This document shows positions 28,476-35,222 of a DNA stretch of 35,290 nucleotides, piece after piece. Position numbers and translations under genes: made by a program. Below the pieces are notes generated by a model that searched no databases, was not told the DNA's origin, and saw only the letters and a list, made by a program, of their open reading frames with translations. The DNA is from a virus. Position 1 is the stretch's first letter, and each line of letters begins with the position of its first letter. The stretch covers positions 1 through 35,290 of the IMG/VR virus record IMGVR_UViG_3300020201_000061; one strand, 5' to 3'.

Positions 28476-28876
28476 GACAGCACCATAGCGATGCTTGCCA
28501 GCGCAAGCAAGGATAGCCAGCCCTTATGACCGCACTTGTCTCGTGTATAGATGAAGGCCAACTGCATTAAGGCAACGGCCAAGCCGATCGAGAAAAAAGT
28601 AGGCCACAGGCTGTCAGCAGTCCTAATGCCCCTGTAGAACAGGACGACCGAGATACGATTTCCCGCGAGGCCAACGAATAATATCGCGAGCCAGAAATAC
28701 ACTTCGACGCGGAACCAGCCGCGTTCAGTTAAAATATCCCCGCGCAGCAGCCACATGCGCCAAACGAAAATGACCGCCGCTGCAAGGGCAAGGAGCCCAA
28801 CAAAAGCGGCGGCCTTGCCCGCAAACAGGCCGTTGCTAAAGGGGAACTCGTAAAAACGGGACCAATAGTCTGTCAT
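28472..28876 (-). CDS. Four-TM membrane protein, candidate holin, 134 aa
   Basis: Four predicted membrane segments: about residues 20-44, 57-80, 88-110 and 117-133, with positive loops (R-M-W-L-L-R-G and Y-T-R-D-K-C-G-H-K). It is directly upstream of the endolysin with ATGA overlap, and directly follows a small coiled-coil gene. Position and topology make it a candidate holin or antiholin, although four segments are more than the classical three-TM class. No family was recognised. Confidence 0.65.
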   Translation of the reverse strand: MTDYWSRFYEFPFSNGLFAGKAAAFVGLLALAAAVIFVWRMWLLRGDILTERGWFRVEVYFWLAILFVGLAGNRISVVLFYRGIRTADSLWPTFFSIGLAVALMQLAFIYTRDKCGHKGWLSLLALASIAMVLS

Positions 28877-29052
28877 CTGTCCCTGCCTTTGAAGATTTCC
28901 ATGATTTTATCGTCGAATGACAACAGCTTGCGCAGCCTCTCCATCGACTGATCGAGTTTGGATTGTTCTTCCTCGCGGGCGCGAGCGGCCTGCTCAGACA
29001 TATACTTAAGGTTGTCGATCTCGTTCTTCAAATTTTTCAATGGGAAGATCAT
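28873..29052 (-). CDS. Small coiled-coil protein in lysis cassette, 59 aa
   Basis: A short, highly charged helix (N-L-K-N-E-I-D-N-L-K-Y-M-S-E-Q-A and E-E-E-Q-S-K-L-D-Q-S-M-E-R-L-R-K-L) predicts a coiled coil. The true start is the ATG at 29052, which overlaps the stop of the 1-TM gene as ATGA; the longer open frame upstream is not used. It may bind the preceding 1-TM protein and act as a regulator. No motif beyond the coiled coil. Confidence 0.6.
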   Translation of the reverse strand: MIFPLKNLKNEIDNLKYMSEQAARAREEEQSKLDQSMERLRKLLSFDDKIMEIFKGRDR

Positions 29053-29306
29053 GGCTTCGCCTTTGCCAAAAGCGCGATCACAGCATCCACCGTCGTCCGC
29101 ATGTCCTTGAGGGCTTGCGTACCGTCGGTAGAAGCCTTGAGAGTAGCGGCGATGAACTCTTTGGTTTCGGCCAGCCGTTCGACCCAGCAATTCGTGAGCG
29201 CACGACCGAGCATGAAATTGACCGCGAACGACAGCAGCAAAATCGCGCCAAATCCCGCCCATTGAGCGATGATCGGGGTGGCGATGCTGGGGTCTATCGG
29301 GTTCAT
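29049..29306 (-). CDS. One-TM, holin-like protein, 85 aa
   Basis: A single N-terminal transmembrane helix (I-I-A-Q-W-A-G-F-G-A-I-L-L-L-S-F-A-V-N-F, about residues 12-34) is followed by a soluble helix (about 38-83). This layout occurs in small phage holins and in holin-associated proteins. It is the first gene of the lysis cassette, after the fibre genes, and is coupled to the 59-aa gene. A second weaker hydrophobic stretch (V-D-A-V-I-A-L-L-A) lies near the C-terminus. Holin function is inferred. Confidence 0.62.
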   Translation of the reverse strand: MNPIDPSIATPIIAQWAGFGAILLLSFAVNFMLGRALTNCWVERLAETKEFIAATLKASTDGTQALKDMRTTVDAVIALLAKAKP

Positions 29307-29316
29307 GGTTTTTGTC

Positions 29317-29616
29317 TTACACCGGTTTGGAGTACTTCGCCTTGATAGCGTCGATCTGCGCCTTCATGGCCGCCATATCGGCCCCGCCCTTCCACAGCGC
29401 GTCGAGTTGATCGCCAATCGGCGGGTACTCGGCGCGGCGCTTGTCCTGATATTCGAGCTTGGCGAGGTCAGCGATCTTGGCTTCGACTTCGGCCTTGGTC
29501 GGCATGGGGCGGTGGTCGTGCCAAACCACGCCTTCATAAGTGTTATCGACGTTGCTCATTTCGCAACGGGGGCAAAGCTGAACGAAAACGTCGATAAGGT
29601 TTATTTTGATGGCCAT
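29317..29616 (-). CDS. XkdW-like tail-fibre accessory protein, 99 aa
   Basis: Small protein resembling the XkdW/tail-fibre-associated family. Seen: P-T-K-A-E-V-E-A-K-I-A-D-L, E-Y-P-P-I-G-D-Q-L-D-A-L-W-K-G-G (the family's typical Y-P-x-I-G-D-Q-L-D-A-x-W motif) and I-D-A-I-K-A-K-Y-S-K-P at the C-terminus. ATG 29616 overlaps the stop of the fibre gene as TAATG, so the two are coupled. It probably helps fold, cap or attach the fibre. Confidence 0.75.
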   Translation of the reverse strand: MAIKINLIDVFVQLCPRCEMSNVDNTYEGVVWHDHRPMPTKAEVEAKIADLAKLEYQDKRRAEYPPIGDQLDALWKGGADMAAMKAQIDAIKAKYSKPV

Positions 29617-31139
29617 TAGTAGCTCCACTCGTAGCGAAGTCCCATTTGAAATTTCGTCGGCTGTCCAGTGTCTCCGTAACTTGTTAGGCCGCCTGTATCC
29701 CAAGGTTGCTCTCCGGCCGTCGCATAGCCGAAGCCAAATACTATTGCGTCTGCGGCTCCATAACCCATGGCAGAAACTGACGTGCCGACGTAGGCAGGCA
29801 GTCCAGAAAAAGAGTTTGTGGTGTTTATACTGACGCCCGCGATAGTTCCCGAAGTCGCACCTGAAGTCTTATATGAGCTGTAAACGGCACTCAGAGGTTC
29901 ACCCGACAGCCCGGCCACGACGGATATACGCGACGTTGGCGAGCCTTCGGCGGCACGCCAAGCAGCCGTGAAATAGGTGTAACTGTCAGTGGTTGATCCG
30001 AGACGACCTCTAACACCAATTCGATTGTATGCGTTCCAGATACCGATCACGGCTTCGCCCCAACTCGCCGCGACAGTGCCCAGCTTGAAGTCGATCTGCG
30101 AGCTGGCATTGGTGTAGATCGAGCCGACATAAGTGCCGCGCTGCGCCGCAGGCCCATTGGTGATGTCGTACTTGTTGACCCAGATGCCGTTGACGCGCTC
30201 AATCTCCGTCGTCGCCGCGCCAGTGCCGCGAACGCTCGTATAGTTGAACGCGGTATGGTCACCCGATCCGGCGCTAGACGTTGCGATGAAGGTTCCGGCA
30301 ACCTGATTGGCGAGCGTGGTCGAGAGCTTGAACGTGTTGGCGTCGACTTTTCTGAGGAAGTAGTCGGTCGATGCCGTGAGCCCGGTCGGCAGGGCGCCGG
30401 TCGTGGTGAAGCGCACCGTCGCGCCGTCCCAAAGACCATGCGCCGTCCACGTTACAACAGCGGGCGTGGCGTTGGTGATCGTGGCGGTAGAGGACGCTAT
30501 CCACTTCGGGCCTCGCGTCAGGCGGTTGGTGCCAGCGTCGTCCCACACGAAACAGTCGTGGATCTCGTATGGCCCAGCGGCGGCGGCTCCAGCCTTGTTC
30601 GTGCTGCTTTGAGTGAGGTCATTGCTAAGTTCGCTGAACGTCTTCACAGACCAAGTCGTGCCGTCGTACGACGGATACTGTGCATAGCCAACGCCAGCAG
30701 GCGTGTAATAAACCGTGGCTTTGCCCGTCTTATCTGAGGTCGACACCGGCACTCCGCTTTCGAGCGTGAGGCGACCCGTCGGGGCAAAAGACGTGATAGC
30801 GCCCGCGGCGAGAAGCGAGAGCCAAGACGTGCCGTTGTATAGTTCTTTGGCAGCAGCCGTGCTGTTCCATCGCTCCATGCCCGCGCTGGGAGATGCAGGA
30901 CGCTGAGCAGTCGTGCCGACAGCGCCAGTCCAAGCGCCAGTGCCAGTGCCGGAAGCGCCAGCGGTGTACGAAAACGCCAATTCCTCGACGGCACCGGCCG
31001 TCGCCGCGTTCCGGCCAAGCACTTTGCCCGCGGCCAGTGTGATCGTGTGGCTCGCGTTCCAGTCAGCGGGTTGTACCAGTGTGGCGTCGGAGCCGTTCGC
31101 TTTAGCGCTCACAAACGCGTGTACGATGCTAATAGCCAT
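29616..31139 (-). CDS. Tail fibre / receptor-binding protein, 507 aa
   Basis: Seen: an N-terminal signature H-A-F-V-S-A-K-A-N-G-S-D-A-T-L-V-Q-P-A-D-W-N-A-S-H common in phage tail-fibre proteins, where it belongs to the virion-attachment part. Thr/Gly/Ser/Ala-rich beta repeats follow (A-G-A-S-G-T-G-T-G-A-W-T-G-A-V), and then a shaft and tip rich in aromatic and small residues. No enzymatic motif was seen. It is followed by the XkdW-like gene and preceded by a connector-like gene, both with TAATG coupling. It is the likely host-range determinant and lies in the repeat-free block. Confidence 0.75.
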   Translation of the reverse strand: MAISIVHAFVSAKANGSDATLVQPADWNASHTITLAAGKVLGRNAATAGAVEELAFSYTAGASGTGTGAWTGAVGTTAQRPASPSAGMERWNSTAAAKELYNGTSWLSLLAAGAITSFAPTGRLTLESGVPVSTSDKTGKATVYYTPAGVGYAQYPSYDGTTWSVKTFSELSNDLTQSSTNKAGAAAAGPYEIHDCFVWDDAGTNRLTRGPKWIASSTATITNATPAVVTWTAHGLWDGATVRFTTTGALPTGLTASTDYFLRKVDANTFKLSTTLANQVAGTFIATSSAGSGDHTAFNYTSVRGTGAATTEIERVNGIWVNKYDITNGPAAQRGTYVGSIYTNASSQIDFKLGTVAASWGEAVIGIWNAYNRIGVRGRLGSTTDSYTYFTAAWRAAEGSPTSRISVVAGLSGEPLSAVYSSYKTSGATSGTIAGVSINTTNSFSGLPAYVGTSVSAMGYGAADAIVFGFGYATAGEQPWDTGGLTSYGDTGQPTKFQMGLRYEWSY

Positions 31140-31756
31140 TATGCGCCCCTCTGAGAGCCGCCAGCGAAGCTCGGGAACGTCCAGTTGGTCTGACCATAGA
31201 TGTTCGCCTTGACCGCTTCAACTCGCGCCTTTGCTTTGCCGGACCGGAACACTCGCATGTAGTACTCGGCCTTCTTGTTGTCGGAGTACGGCTTGCCGTT
31301 CTGAGAAAACATTCGCCCGACCGTACCCGCGAATAGAACGTCGCCATATTTCTTCATGATCCACGACGCGAAGTTGGGGTATCCGTCAGCGTCGACGGGG
31401 TCGAGCACAGTCTTGGAGACCAACGCCACCCACGTCGCCGCGACGGAAGGCGTAATGCCCAGAATAAGCTCTCCGGGGACGTTCATCGAGCACGGAGCCA
31501 CGGGCTTTTTGTCGATGTCGGTGCTCTCGAACAATGTTAGGAGCCGAATAATAGTCCCGTTGGCGACCGCCGTGATTGTGTAGCTGCGGTCGTTAGCCAC
31601 GATCGGCACGGTGATTTCTTCGGTCCATACGTTCGTGAAGTCGAAGAACTCACGCACAGCCGCGAACATTTCAGCCTTGATGGCACTGGTGATCGAGCCC
31701 GGCAGATGGGTGCGGGCGTCCGCCACAAGGCGAAGGATTTCGGCGCTGGCAGCCAT
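31139..31756 (-). CDS. Connector/tail-tube-A-like virion protein, 205 aa
   Basis: Probable head-tail joining or tail-tubular protein. Seen: an N-terminal helix with I-L-R-L-V-A-D-A-R-T-H-L-P, A-V-R-E-F-F-D-F-T-N-V-W, a middle beta region, then I-M-K-K-Y-G-D-V-L-F-A-G-T-V-G-R-M-F and A-E-Y-Y-M-R-V-F-R-S-G-K-A-K-A-R, a helical end found in podoviral adaptor-like proteins. Order after capsid and adaptor genes supports it. Exact identity (tail tube A or another neck protein) is uncertain. Confidence 0.65.
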   Translation of the reverse strand: MAASAEILRLVADARTHLPGSITSAIKAEMFAAVREFFDFTNVWTEEITVPIVANDRSYTITAVANGTIIRLLTLFESTDIDKKPVAPCSMNVPGELILGITPSVAATWVALVSKTVLDPVDADGYPNFASWIMKKYGDVLFAGTVGRMFSQNGKPYSDNKKAEYYMRVFRSGKAKARVEAVKANIYGQTNWTFPSFAGGSQRGA

Positions 31757-32109
31757 TAGGCACTCCCAATAGACCCGGTCAACTTCTTCGTGAAGGTGTT
31801 CAGCATGGCGGCGGCTCGGGCGTCGGAGGAGCCCTCATCGTCCTCAAGCTGGCACAGACCGGCCACGTAGATAACTAACGCTGGACGGTACTGTAGCTCA
31901 AAATCAATCGCCGATCCACTGTCAGCAGACGTGTACTGCGGGATGGTGTCAGGCGTGTCGCGCCATAGATCGGGCCGGATCATCCGGCTCTCCAGCAGCG
32001 CCATATTCAGGTGTTGGTAAATAGCCGCATTGGGCCAACGGACGCCAGCGGAGTCCTGCAGGATCTGGCGAGCTTGGGTGATGATGTCGCCGACGGTGGT
32101 GTATGCCAT
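31756..32109 (-). CDS. Phage adaptor (DUF6682-like) head-completion protein, 117 aa
   Basis: Small helical adaptor. Seen: I-T-Q-A-R-Q-I-L-Q-D-S-A-G-V-R-W-P-N-A-A-I-Y-Q-H-L-N, the family's R-x-I-L-Q-D-x-x-x-x-R-W motif, then A-L-L-E-S-R-M-I-R-P-D-L, and a helix that would pack at the connector ring. ATG 32109 is preceded by CTGGAG. It is the first gene after the terminator behind the capsid gene, so expression may depend on readthrough or on an own start. It links portal and tail by family role. Confidence 0.75.
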   Translation of the reverse strand: MAYTTVGDIITQARQILQDSAGVRWPNAAIYQHLNMALLESRMIRPDLWRDTPDTIPQYTSADSGSAIDFELQYRPALVIYVAGLCQLEDDEGSSDARAAAMLNTFTKKLTGSIGSA

Positions 32110-32121
32110 GGCATGCTCCAG

Positions 32122-32165
32122 AAAAAAGGACGGGGGAGGTTACCCTCTCAGGTAACACCCCCCCG
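32122..32165 (-). terminator. Rho-independent terminator with palindromic-repeat stem
   Basis: On the minus strand the stem starts at 32165, with the palindromic repeat (32139-32156) as its apical 6-bp part and a G/C-rich base (32131-32136 with 32160-32165, one bulge and one mismatch). It is followed by CC and six U residues (32127-32122). It lies about 30 bases past the capsid gene stop and would reduce downstream transcription after abundant capsid mRNA. Confidence 0.8.
32139..32156. repeat. 18-bp palindromic repeat, copy 25 (terminator stem)
   Basis: GTTACCCTCTCAGGTAAC, with perfect 6-bp arms. It forms the top of the terminator behind the capsid gene. Confidence 0.9.
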
Positions 32166-32193
32166 CTTGGCCCCCCGGCAAGGAGGTTATGGA

Positions 32194-33180
32194 TTACCCG
32201 GCGAGGACGATGGCCTGAGCCAGCGCGGTGCCGTCGATCACCTTGTAGCCGTAGACCTGCAGGCCGCGCAGGATCTGGCCGAAGGTGCGCTCCGAGCGGA
32301 GCGTCTCCATGTTCGTCATCTGCGACGCGAAGGTCAGGCCGTGAGCGTGACCAGCGTAGATCGCGTATTCGCCAGCGGCGAGGCCACCGGCCGTGCCGTT
32401 CGGCAGCAGGTTCGACACGTAGACCGTGAAGCGGTCGACCATGCCGATGCGGCCGTTGCGGATCATCGTGACGCTGTCGCCCGACATATAAGCCTGACGC
32501 AGTTCCGACTTCTTGATGAGCGTGCTCATCCACGTCGGGATCACGACCCATCGACCCGCCTCGGGGATGTTACGCTCGTCCAGTACCTGACCAAGGCGCA
32601 GGAGGGCGTCGAGGACGTCGACCTGACCCGCAGCCGGGCTGTTCGCCACGACGGTCAGGGGGGCGGTCGTCACGCCGAGGTTGATGTTGGCCGAGTAGAC
32701 GCCAGCCGTCGCGCCGCGGTTGGTCGTGGCGGTCGCCCCATTGAGGATACCGAGCAACACCGCGGTGTCGATCGTGATCTTCATCTGCTGGGCGGCGTCG
32801 TCCGACCACAGGGACATGTTGTTCACGTCCGACTGGATCTTCATCACGTCGTCGAGCATCGTGTTGAAGTACTTGCCTTGGTCGATATTGAGCGCGACCA
32901 CAGTACCGACCGGACGTTCGACCGTCAGATCGCCGCCCGCGAGGTAATCGCGGATGGTCACGGTCGGCTTGGTGCGGATCTGCACCTTGTCGCCGTGGGC
33001 CTTGATCTCGCCCTCGTAGTCAGTGTTCGAGATCGCGGCCAGCACGGTGGCGGCGTAGAACTTCTCGATCAGCTTGCCGCTCCAGATCTCGGGAATGAAC
33101 ACCCCAGTCATGGTCGGCATCGTGGTGCCCGACGGATATACCGCCGGAGTCGTCCCGGAAGTTGCAAGACCGAAAGCCAT
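32194..33180 (-). CDS. Major capsid protein, HK97-fold-like, 328 aa
   Basis: Major head protein. Seen: I-P-E-I-W-S-G-K-L-I-E-K-F-Y-A near the N-terminus, D-K-V-Q-I-R-T-K-P-T-V-T-I-R-D-Y, a long A-domain-like region with N-G-A-T-A-T-T-N-R-G-A-T-A-G, and W-V-V-I-P-T-W-M-S-T-L. This pattern is known from a large group of podo- and siphoviral capsid proteins. Length is as expected without a fused decoration domain. It lies immediately after the scaffold gene. ATG 33180 has AGGGGG upstream, partly enclosed in a hairpin, and a strong terminator follows. Confidence 0.82.
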   Translation of the reverse strand: MAFGLATSGTTPAVYPSGTTMPTMTGVFIPEIWSGKLIEKFYAATVLAAISNTDYEGEIKAHGDKVQIRTKPTVTIRDYLAGGDLTVERPVGTVVALNIDQGKYFNTMLDDVMKIQSDVNNMSLWSDDAAQQMKITIDTAVLLGILNGATATTNRGATAGVYSANINLGVTTAPLTVVANSPAAGQVDVLDALLRLGQVLDERNIPEAGRWVVIPTWMSTLIKKSELRQAYMSGDSVTMIRNGRIGMVDRFTVYVSNLLPNGTAGGLAAGEYAIYAGHAHGLTFASQMTNMETLRSERTFGQILRGLQVYGYKVIDGTALAQAIVLAG

Positions 33181-33184
33181 AGTA

Positions 33185-33203
33185 GCCCCCTACGTTCCGG
33201 GGG
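33185..33203 (-). promoter_or_regulatory. Hairpin enclosing the SD of the capsid gene
   Basis: CCCCC (33199-33203 on the minus strand) can pair with GGGGG (33186-33190), the latter being the SD 5 bases before ATG 33180, over an 8-base loop. It is not an exact copy of the palindromic repeat but has the same plan, with the SD in the 3' arm of a stem. A translational control element is possible. Confidence 0.5.
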
Positions 33204-33229
33204 ATACCATGGTGGTCGGCCCCCGTTGG

Positions 33230-34303
33230 TTAAATGATGCGGTTTTCAGTGCCAGCCGAGATAATCTCGGCCTCGTACCCGGCAGCTTCGGCCTCTTTGC
33301 CGCGATAGAACCCACGGTTCTTCGCGTCATAGAAAGCTTTGACTTCTGCGCGAGTGTAGATGGGTTTCTGAGGTGACGGCGTGACCGGCGTCTGTACGCG
33401 AGCGCGTCCCGGTGCTGCGAGGCTTTCCAGTGTGACCGGCGGCTGCCGCGGGGCCTGCGAAGCAGGGGTAGCGGGAGGGACGGTCTCAGGCTGTCGGCCC
33501 GTGCTTCCGGGGTTCTCAGCGAGGAACCCGTTGCAAATTGCGAGGACCCGGGGGCCGTCGATAGACAGCCAAGCCGTTTCCAGCAGTTCCTGACGTATAG
33601 CGCCACTCATCGGGTCGCGCAAGAGGAGCCACGACTTAAAATCGTCCGAGACGTTGACCGCCTCGAAGTCGAACTGGGTGTTCAGCCAGTTACGCATGTT
33701 GGTTTCACGCTCGACAGCGATGTTTTCCGCGGTCGCAGAGACCATCGGAGCGACCGTCTGCAACGCTTTGTTAGCCTTGGCCTCAGCGATGCGCGCGATT
33801 GTCGCAGTGAGGTCCGGACCCCACACTTCGAGTTCTTCGGCCGTGAACTCGTCATCGACGGACACGGGCGTCTGAACCTGCGCGGTTGGCGGCGCGGCGC
33901 GACGAGCCATCAGTTCCGCGCTCAGATCAGCAATCATCTTCACGTCTTTGGCTTGCTGCGCCTTGAAGCGCCCCTGCAAGGACTTGAACGAGTGCTCCCA
34001 CTTCGCGTCCGGCGAACCCGGAGGGGCGGACGGTGGCAATTGGTCTTCGTTACCTGAGGGGGTAACGGGCGCAACCGCCACGGGCGGCGCGTTCGGATCG
34101 ACCGGGACCTGCGGATCGACCACCGGAACCGGCGGCGCGTTCGGATCCACGGGCGTGAGGGACGCAATGTACTCAGCTTGGATGCGATCGGCTTCGGTGC
34201 CCGCGCTGCGGACGGCTGACGGCACGTAGTCGGGCGGCGGCGGCGGCGGCGGGGCTCCGTTCGGAGGCGCAACCGAGGTCTCAAGTGCCTGCGAGGCGGA
34301 CAT
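33230..34303 (-). CDS. Scaffold protein, 357 aa
   Basis: Head scaffold by position (directly upstream of the capsid gene) and composition. The first 100 residues are Pro/Ala/Val-rich and disordered (P-P-P-P-P-P-P and a duplicated P-V-D-P-N-A-P-P-V). The middle is a charged helix (K-S-L-Q-G-R-F-K-A-Q-Q-A-K-D-V), typical for a scaffold coiled coil. The end is a helix-turn-helix, Y-T-R-A-E-V-K-A-F-Y-D-A-K-N-R-G-F-Y-R-G-K, that resembles capsid-binding scaffold tails. ATG 34303 has AGGAGA. A palindromic repeat encodes V-T-P-S-G-N in the linker. Confidence 0.8.
   Translation of the reverse strand: MSASQALETSVAPPNGAPPPPPPPDYVPSAVRSAGTEADRIQAEYIASLTPVDPNAPPVPVVDPQVPVDPNAPPVAVAPVTPSGNEDQLPPSAPPGSPDAKWEHSFKSLQGRFKAQQAKDVKMIADLSAELMARRAAPPTAQVQTPVSVDDEFTAEELEVWGPDLTATIARIAEAKANKALQTVAPMVSATAENIAVERETNMRNWLNTQFDFEAVNVSDDFKSWLLLRDPMSGAIRQELLETAWLSIDGPRVLAICNGFLAENPGSTGRQPETVPPATPASQAPRQPPVTLESLAAPGRARVQTPVTPSPQKPIYTRAEVKAFYDAKNRGFYRGKEAEAAGYEAEIISAGTENRII
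34049..34066. repeat. 18-bp palindromic repeat, copy 26 (in scaffold gene)
   Basis: GTTACCTGAGGGGGTAAC, with perfect 6-bp arms. Read on the minus strand as V-T-P-S-G-N in the Pro-rich linker. Confidence 0.9.
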
Positions 34304-34571
34304 TCAACTTCTCCTCGTATTGCCGGGTTTTTGTAGAGCATTCGACCAGCAGAACCATCAGTTCATGCATGATCTGGGAACGGCCCTGTTGGTTGAATAT
34401 CCTATCAACCGGGGCCGTGACGGTTGACATGATTTCGCGACTTTCCCAAGCACCAATGGCGTTTATAAACGCCGAAAACTCGTTGGGGGCAGCCGTTTTG
34501 AGATAGTGCATCGACATCGACAACCCAACTTTGGGGTCTTTGACGTCGTTTTGGTTGGCCGGGGGAGCCAT
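34281..34571 (-). CDS. Small head-region protein, 96 aa
   Basis: Not recognised. Mostly helical: L-S-M-S-M-H-Y-L-K-T-A-A-P-N-E-F-S-A-F-I and I-M-H-E-L-M-V-L-L-V-E-C-S-T-K-T-R. ATG 34571 follows AGGA. The C-terminal coding part overlaps the scaffold start by 23 bases, so the two are coupled. Lying between a virion-type gene and the scaffold gene, it may be a minor assembly factor. Confidence 0.65.
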   Translation of the reverse strand: MAPPANQNDVKDPKVGLSMSMHYLKTAAPNEFSAFINAIGAWESREIMSTVTAPVDRIFNQQGRSQIMHELMVLLVECSTKTRQYEEKLNVRLAGT

Positions 34572-34590
34572 GCGGAGGTCCTGTGGGGTT

Positions 34591-34875
34591 CTAGCCGATT
34601 TTGATGCCCTTCGGGCCCATCGCCTCGATGGCGGCGTAGGTGTCGAGAGCGCCAGCGCCCGAGGGGGTCGCTTTCGCGTACATACTCATGGTTCGCTCAG
34701 CCGGGGAACCGCCCGTAAGCTTGGCAAGCGCATGGCGGCTGGGCAGCATTTCTTGGCGCGAGCTTTTTCCAACCGCCGTGAAGTTCTTGTTCCCGGTGTG
34801 TTGTCCCAACGCGTTCTTATTACCCCAGCCGCCGCCCATTTTCATGGGCTTCGACATGCGCATGCGAGTGGCCAT
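34591..34875 (-). CDS. Small basic virion-associated protein, 94 aa
   Basis: Not recognised. The N-terminus is Met/Lys/Arg/Gly-rich (M-A-T-R-M-R-M-S-K-P-M-K-M-G-G-G-W-G-N-K). The centre is basic, and the C-terminus ends A-M-G-P-K-G-I-K-I-G. ATG 34875 overlaps the stop of the gene before it as TAATG, which decides this start. High positive charge suggests contact with DNA or the capsid interior. This is inference from composition. Confidence 0.62.
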   Translation of the reverse strand: MATRMRMSKPMKMGGGWGNKNALGQHTGNKNFTAVGKSSRQEMLPSRHALAKLTGGSPAERTMSMYAKATPSGAGALDTYAAIEAMGPKGIKIG

Positions 34876-35180
34876 TAGCTGGCCGCGGAGTTCCCCGGGC
34901 GCGCAGCGCGCGAACCGGTGTAGCCGTGCATTGAAGTTTTCCCGCCAGAGGCGAACTGAGCGCCCTTGCCTCGGGTGTCGTTGCTCGTGCATCCAGCGAT
35001 CGCCGGGTTCGCGCCGCCCTGACCGAACATATGGCCGGACCCGCCCTTGGCGTACTTGCCCTCGCTGGAACCTTCCTGCGAAGACCCGCCCGGGACCTGC
35101 GTGCCGCCGCCGTTCTGCTTGATCGAACCGCTGCCGCCCTGTGCCCATGCCGGGCTCGACTTCGAAATGCTCTTAGCCAT
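34875..35180 (-). CDS. Gly/Ser-rich small podoviral protein, 101 aa
   Basis: Small conserved-type protein seen between portal and scaffold in podovirus-like phages. It is Gly/Ser/Asn-rich, with G-K-Y-A-K-G-G-S-G-H-M-F-G, and N-P-A-I-A-G-C and F-A-S-G-G-K-T-S-M-H-G-Y-T-G-S near the end. ATG 35180 has GAGGAGA; the further upstream in-frame start is not needed. It appears disordered, with no enzymatic motif. Confidence 0.65.
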   Translation of the reverse strand: MAKSISKSSPAWAQGGSGSIKQNGGGTQVPGGSSQEGSSEGKYAKGGSGHMFGQGGANPAIAGCTSNDTRGKGAQFASGGKTSMHGYTGSRAARPGNSAAS

Positions 35181-35204
35181 GATAATTCTCCTCACCGTGT
35201 GGGT

Positions 35205-35220
35205 GTAGCCGCGAGGCTAC
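35205..35220. other. GNRA-loop hairpin between genes
   Basis: GTAGCC-GCGA-GGCTAC is a perfect 6-bp stem with a GCGA tetraloop on the plus strand (TCGC on the minus strand). It lies 3 bases below the stop of the partial gene at the right edge. It resembles the repeat family in size but not in sequence. No U-run follows, so it may be an RNA-processing or attenuating site. Confidence 0.5.
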
Positions 35221-35222
35221 CA

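Noticed and set aside
28873-29262. Longer 129-codon reading of the 59-aa coiled-coil gene
   Set aside because: The extra N-terminal part overlaps the 1-TM gene in another frame and is Arg/His/Gly-rich shadow. The ATGA overlap at 29049-29052 marks the true start.
32011-33237. Plus-strand open frame of 408 codons opposite the capsid gene
   Set aside because: The Arg/Asp/His/Val-rich peptide is the typical reverse-frame shadow of a conserved capsid gene and lacks a proper start signal.
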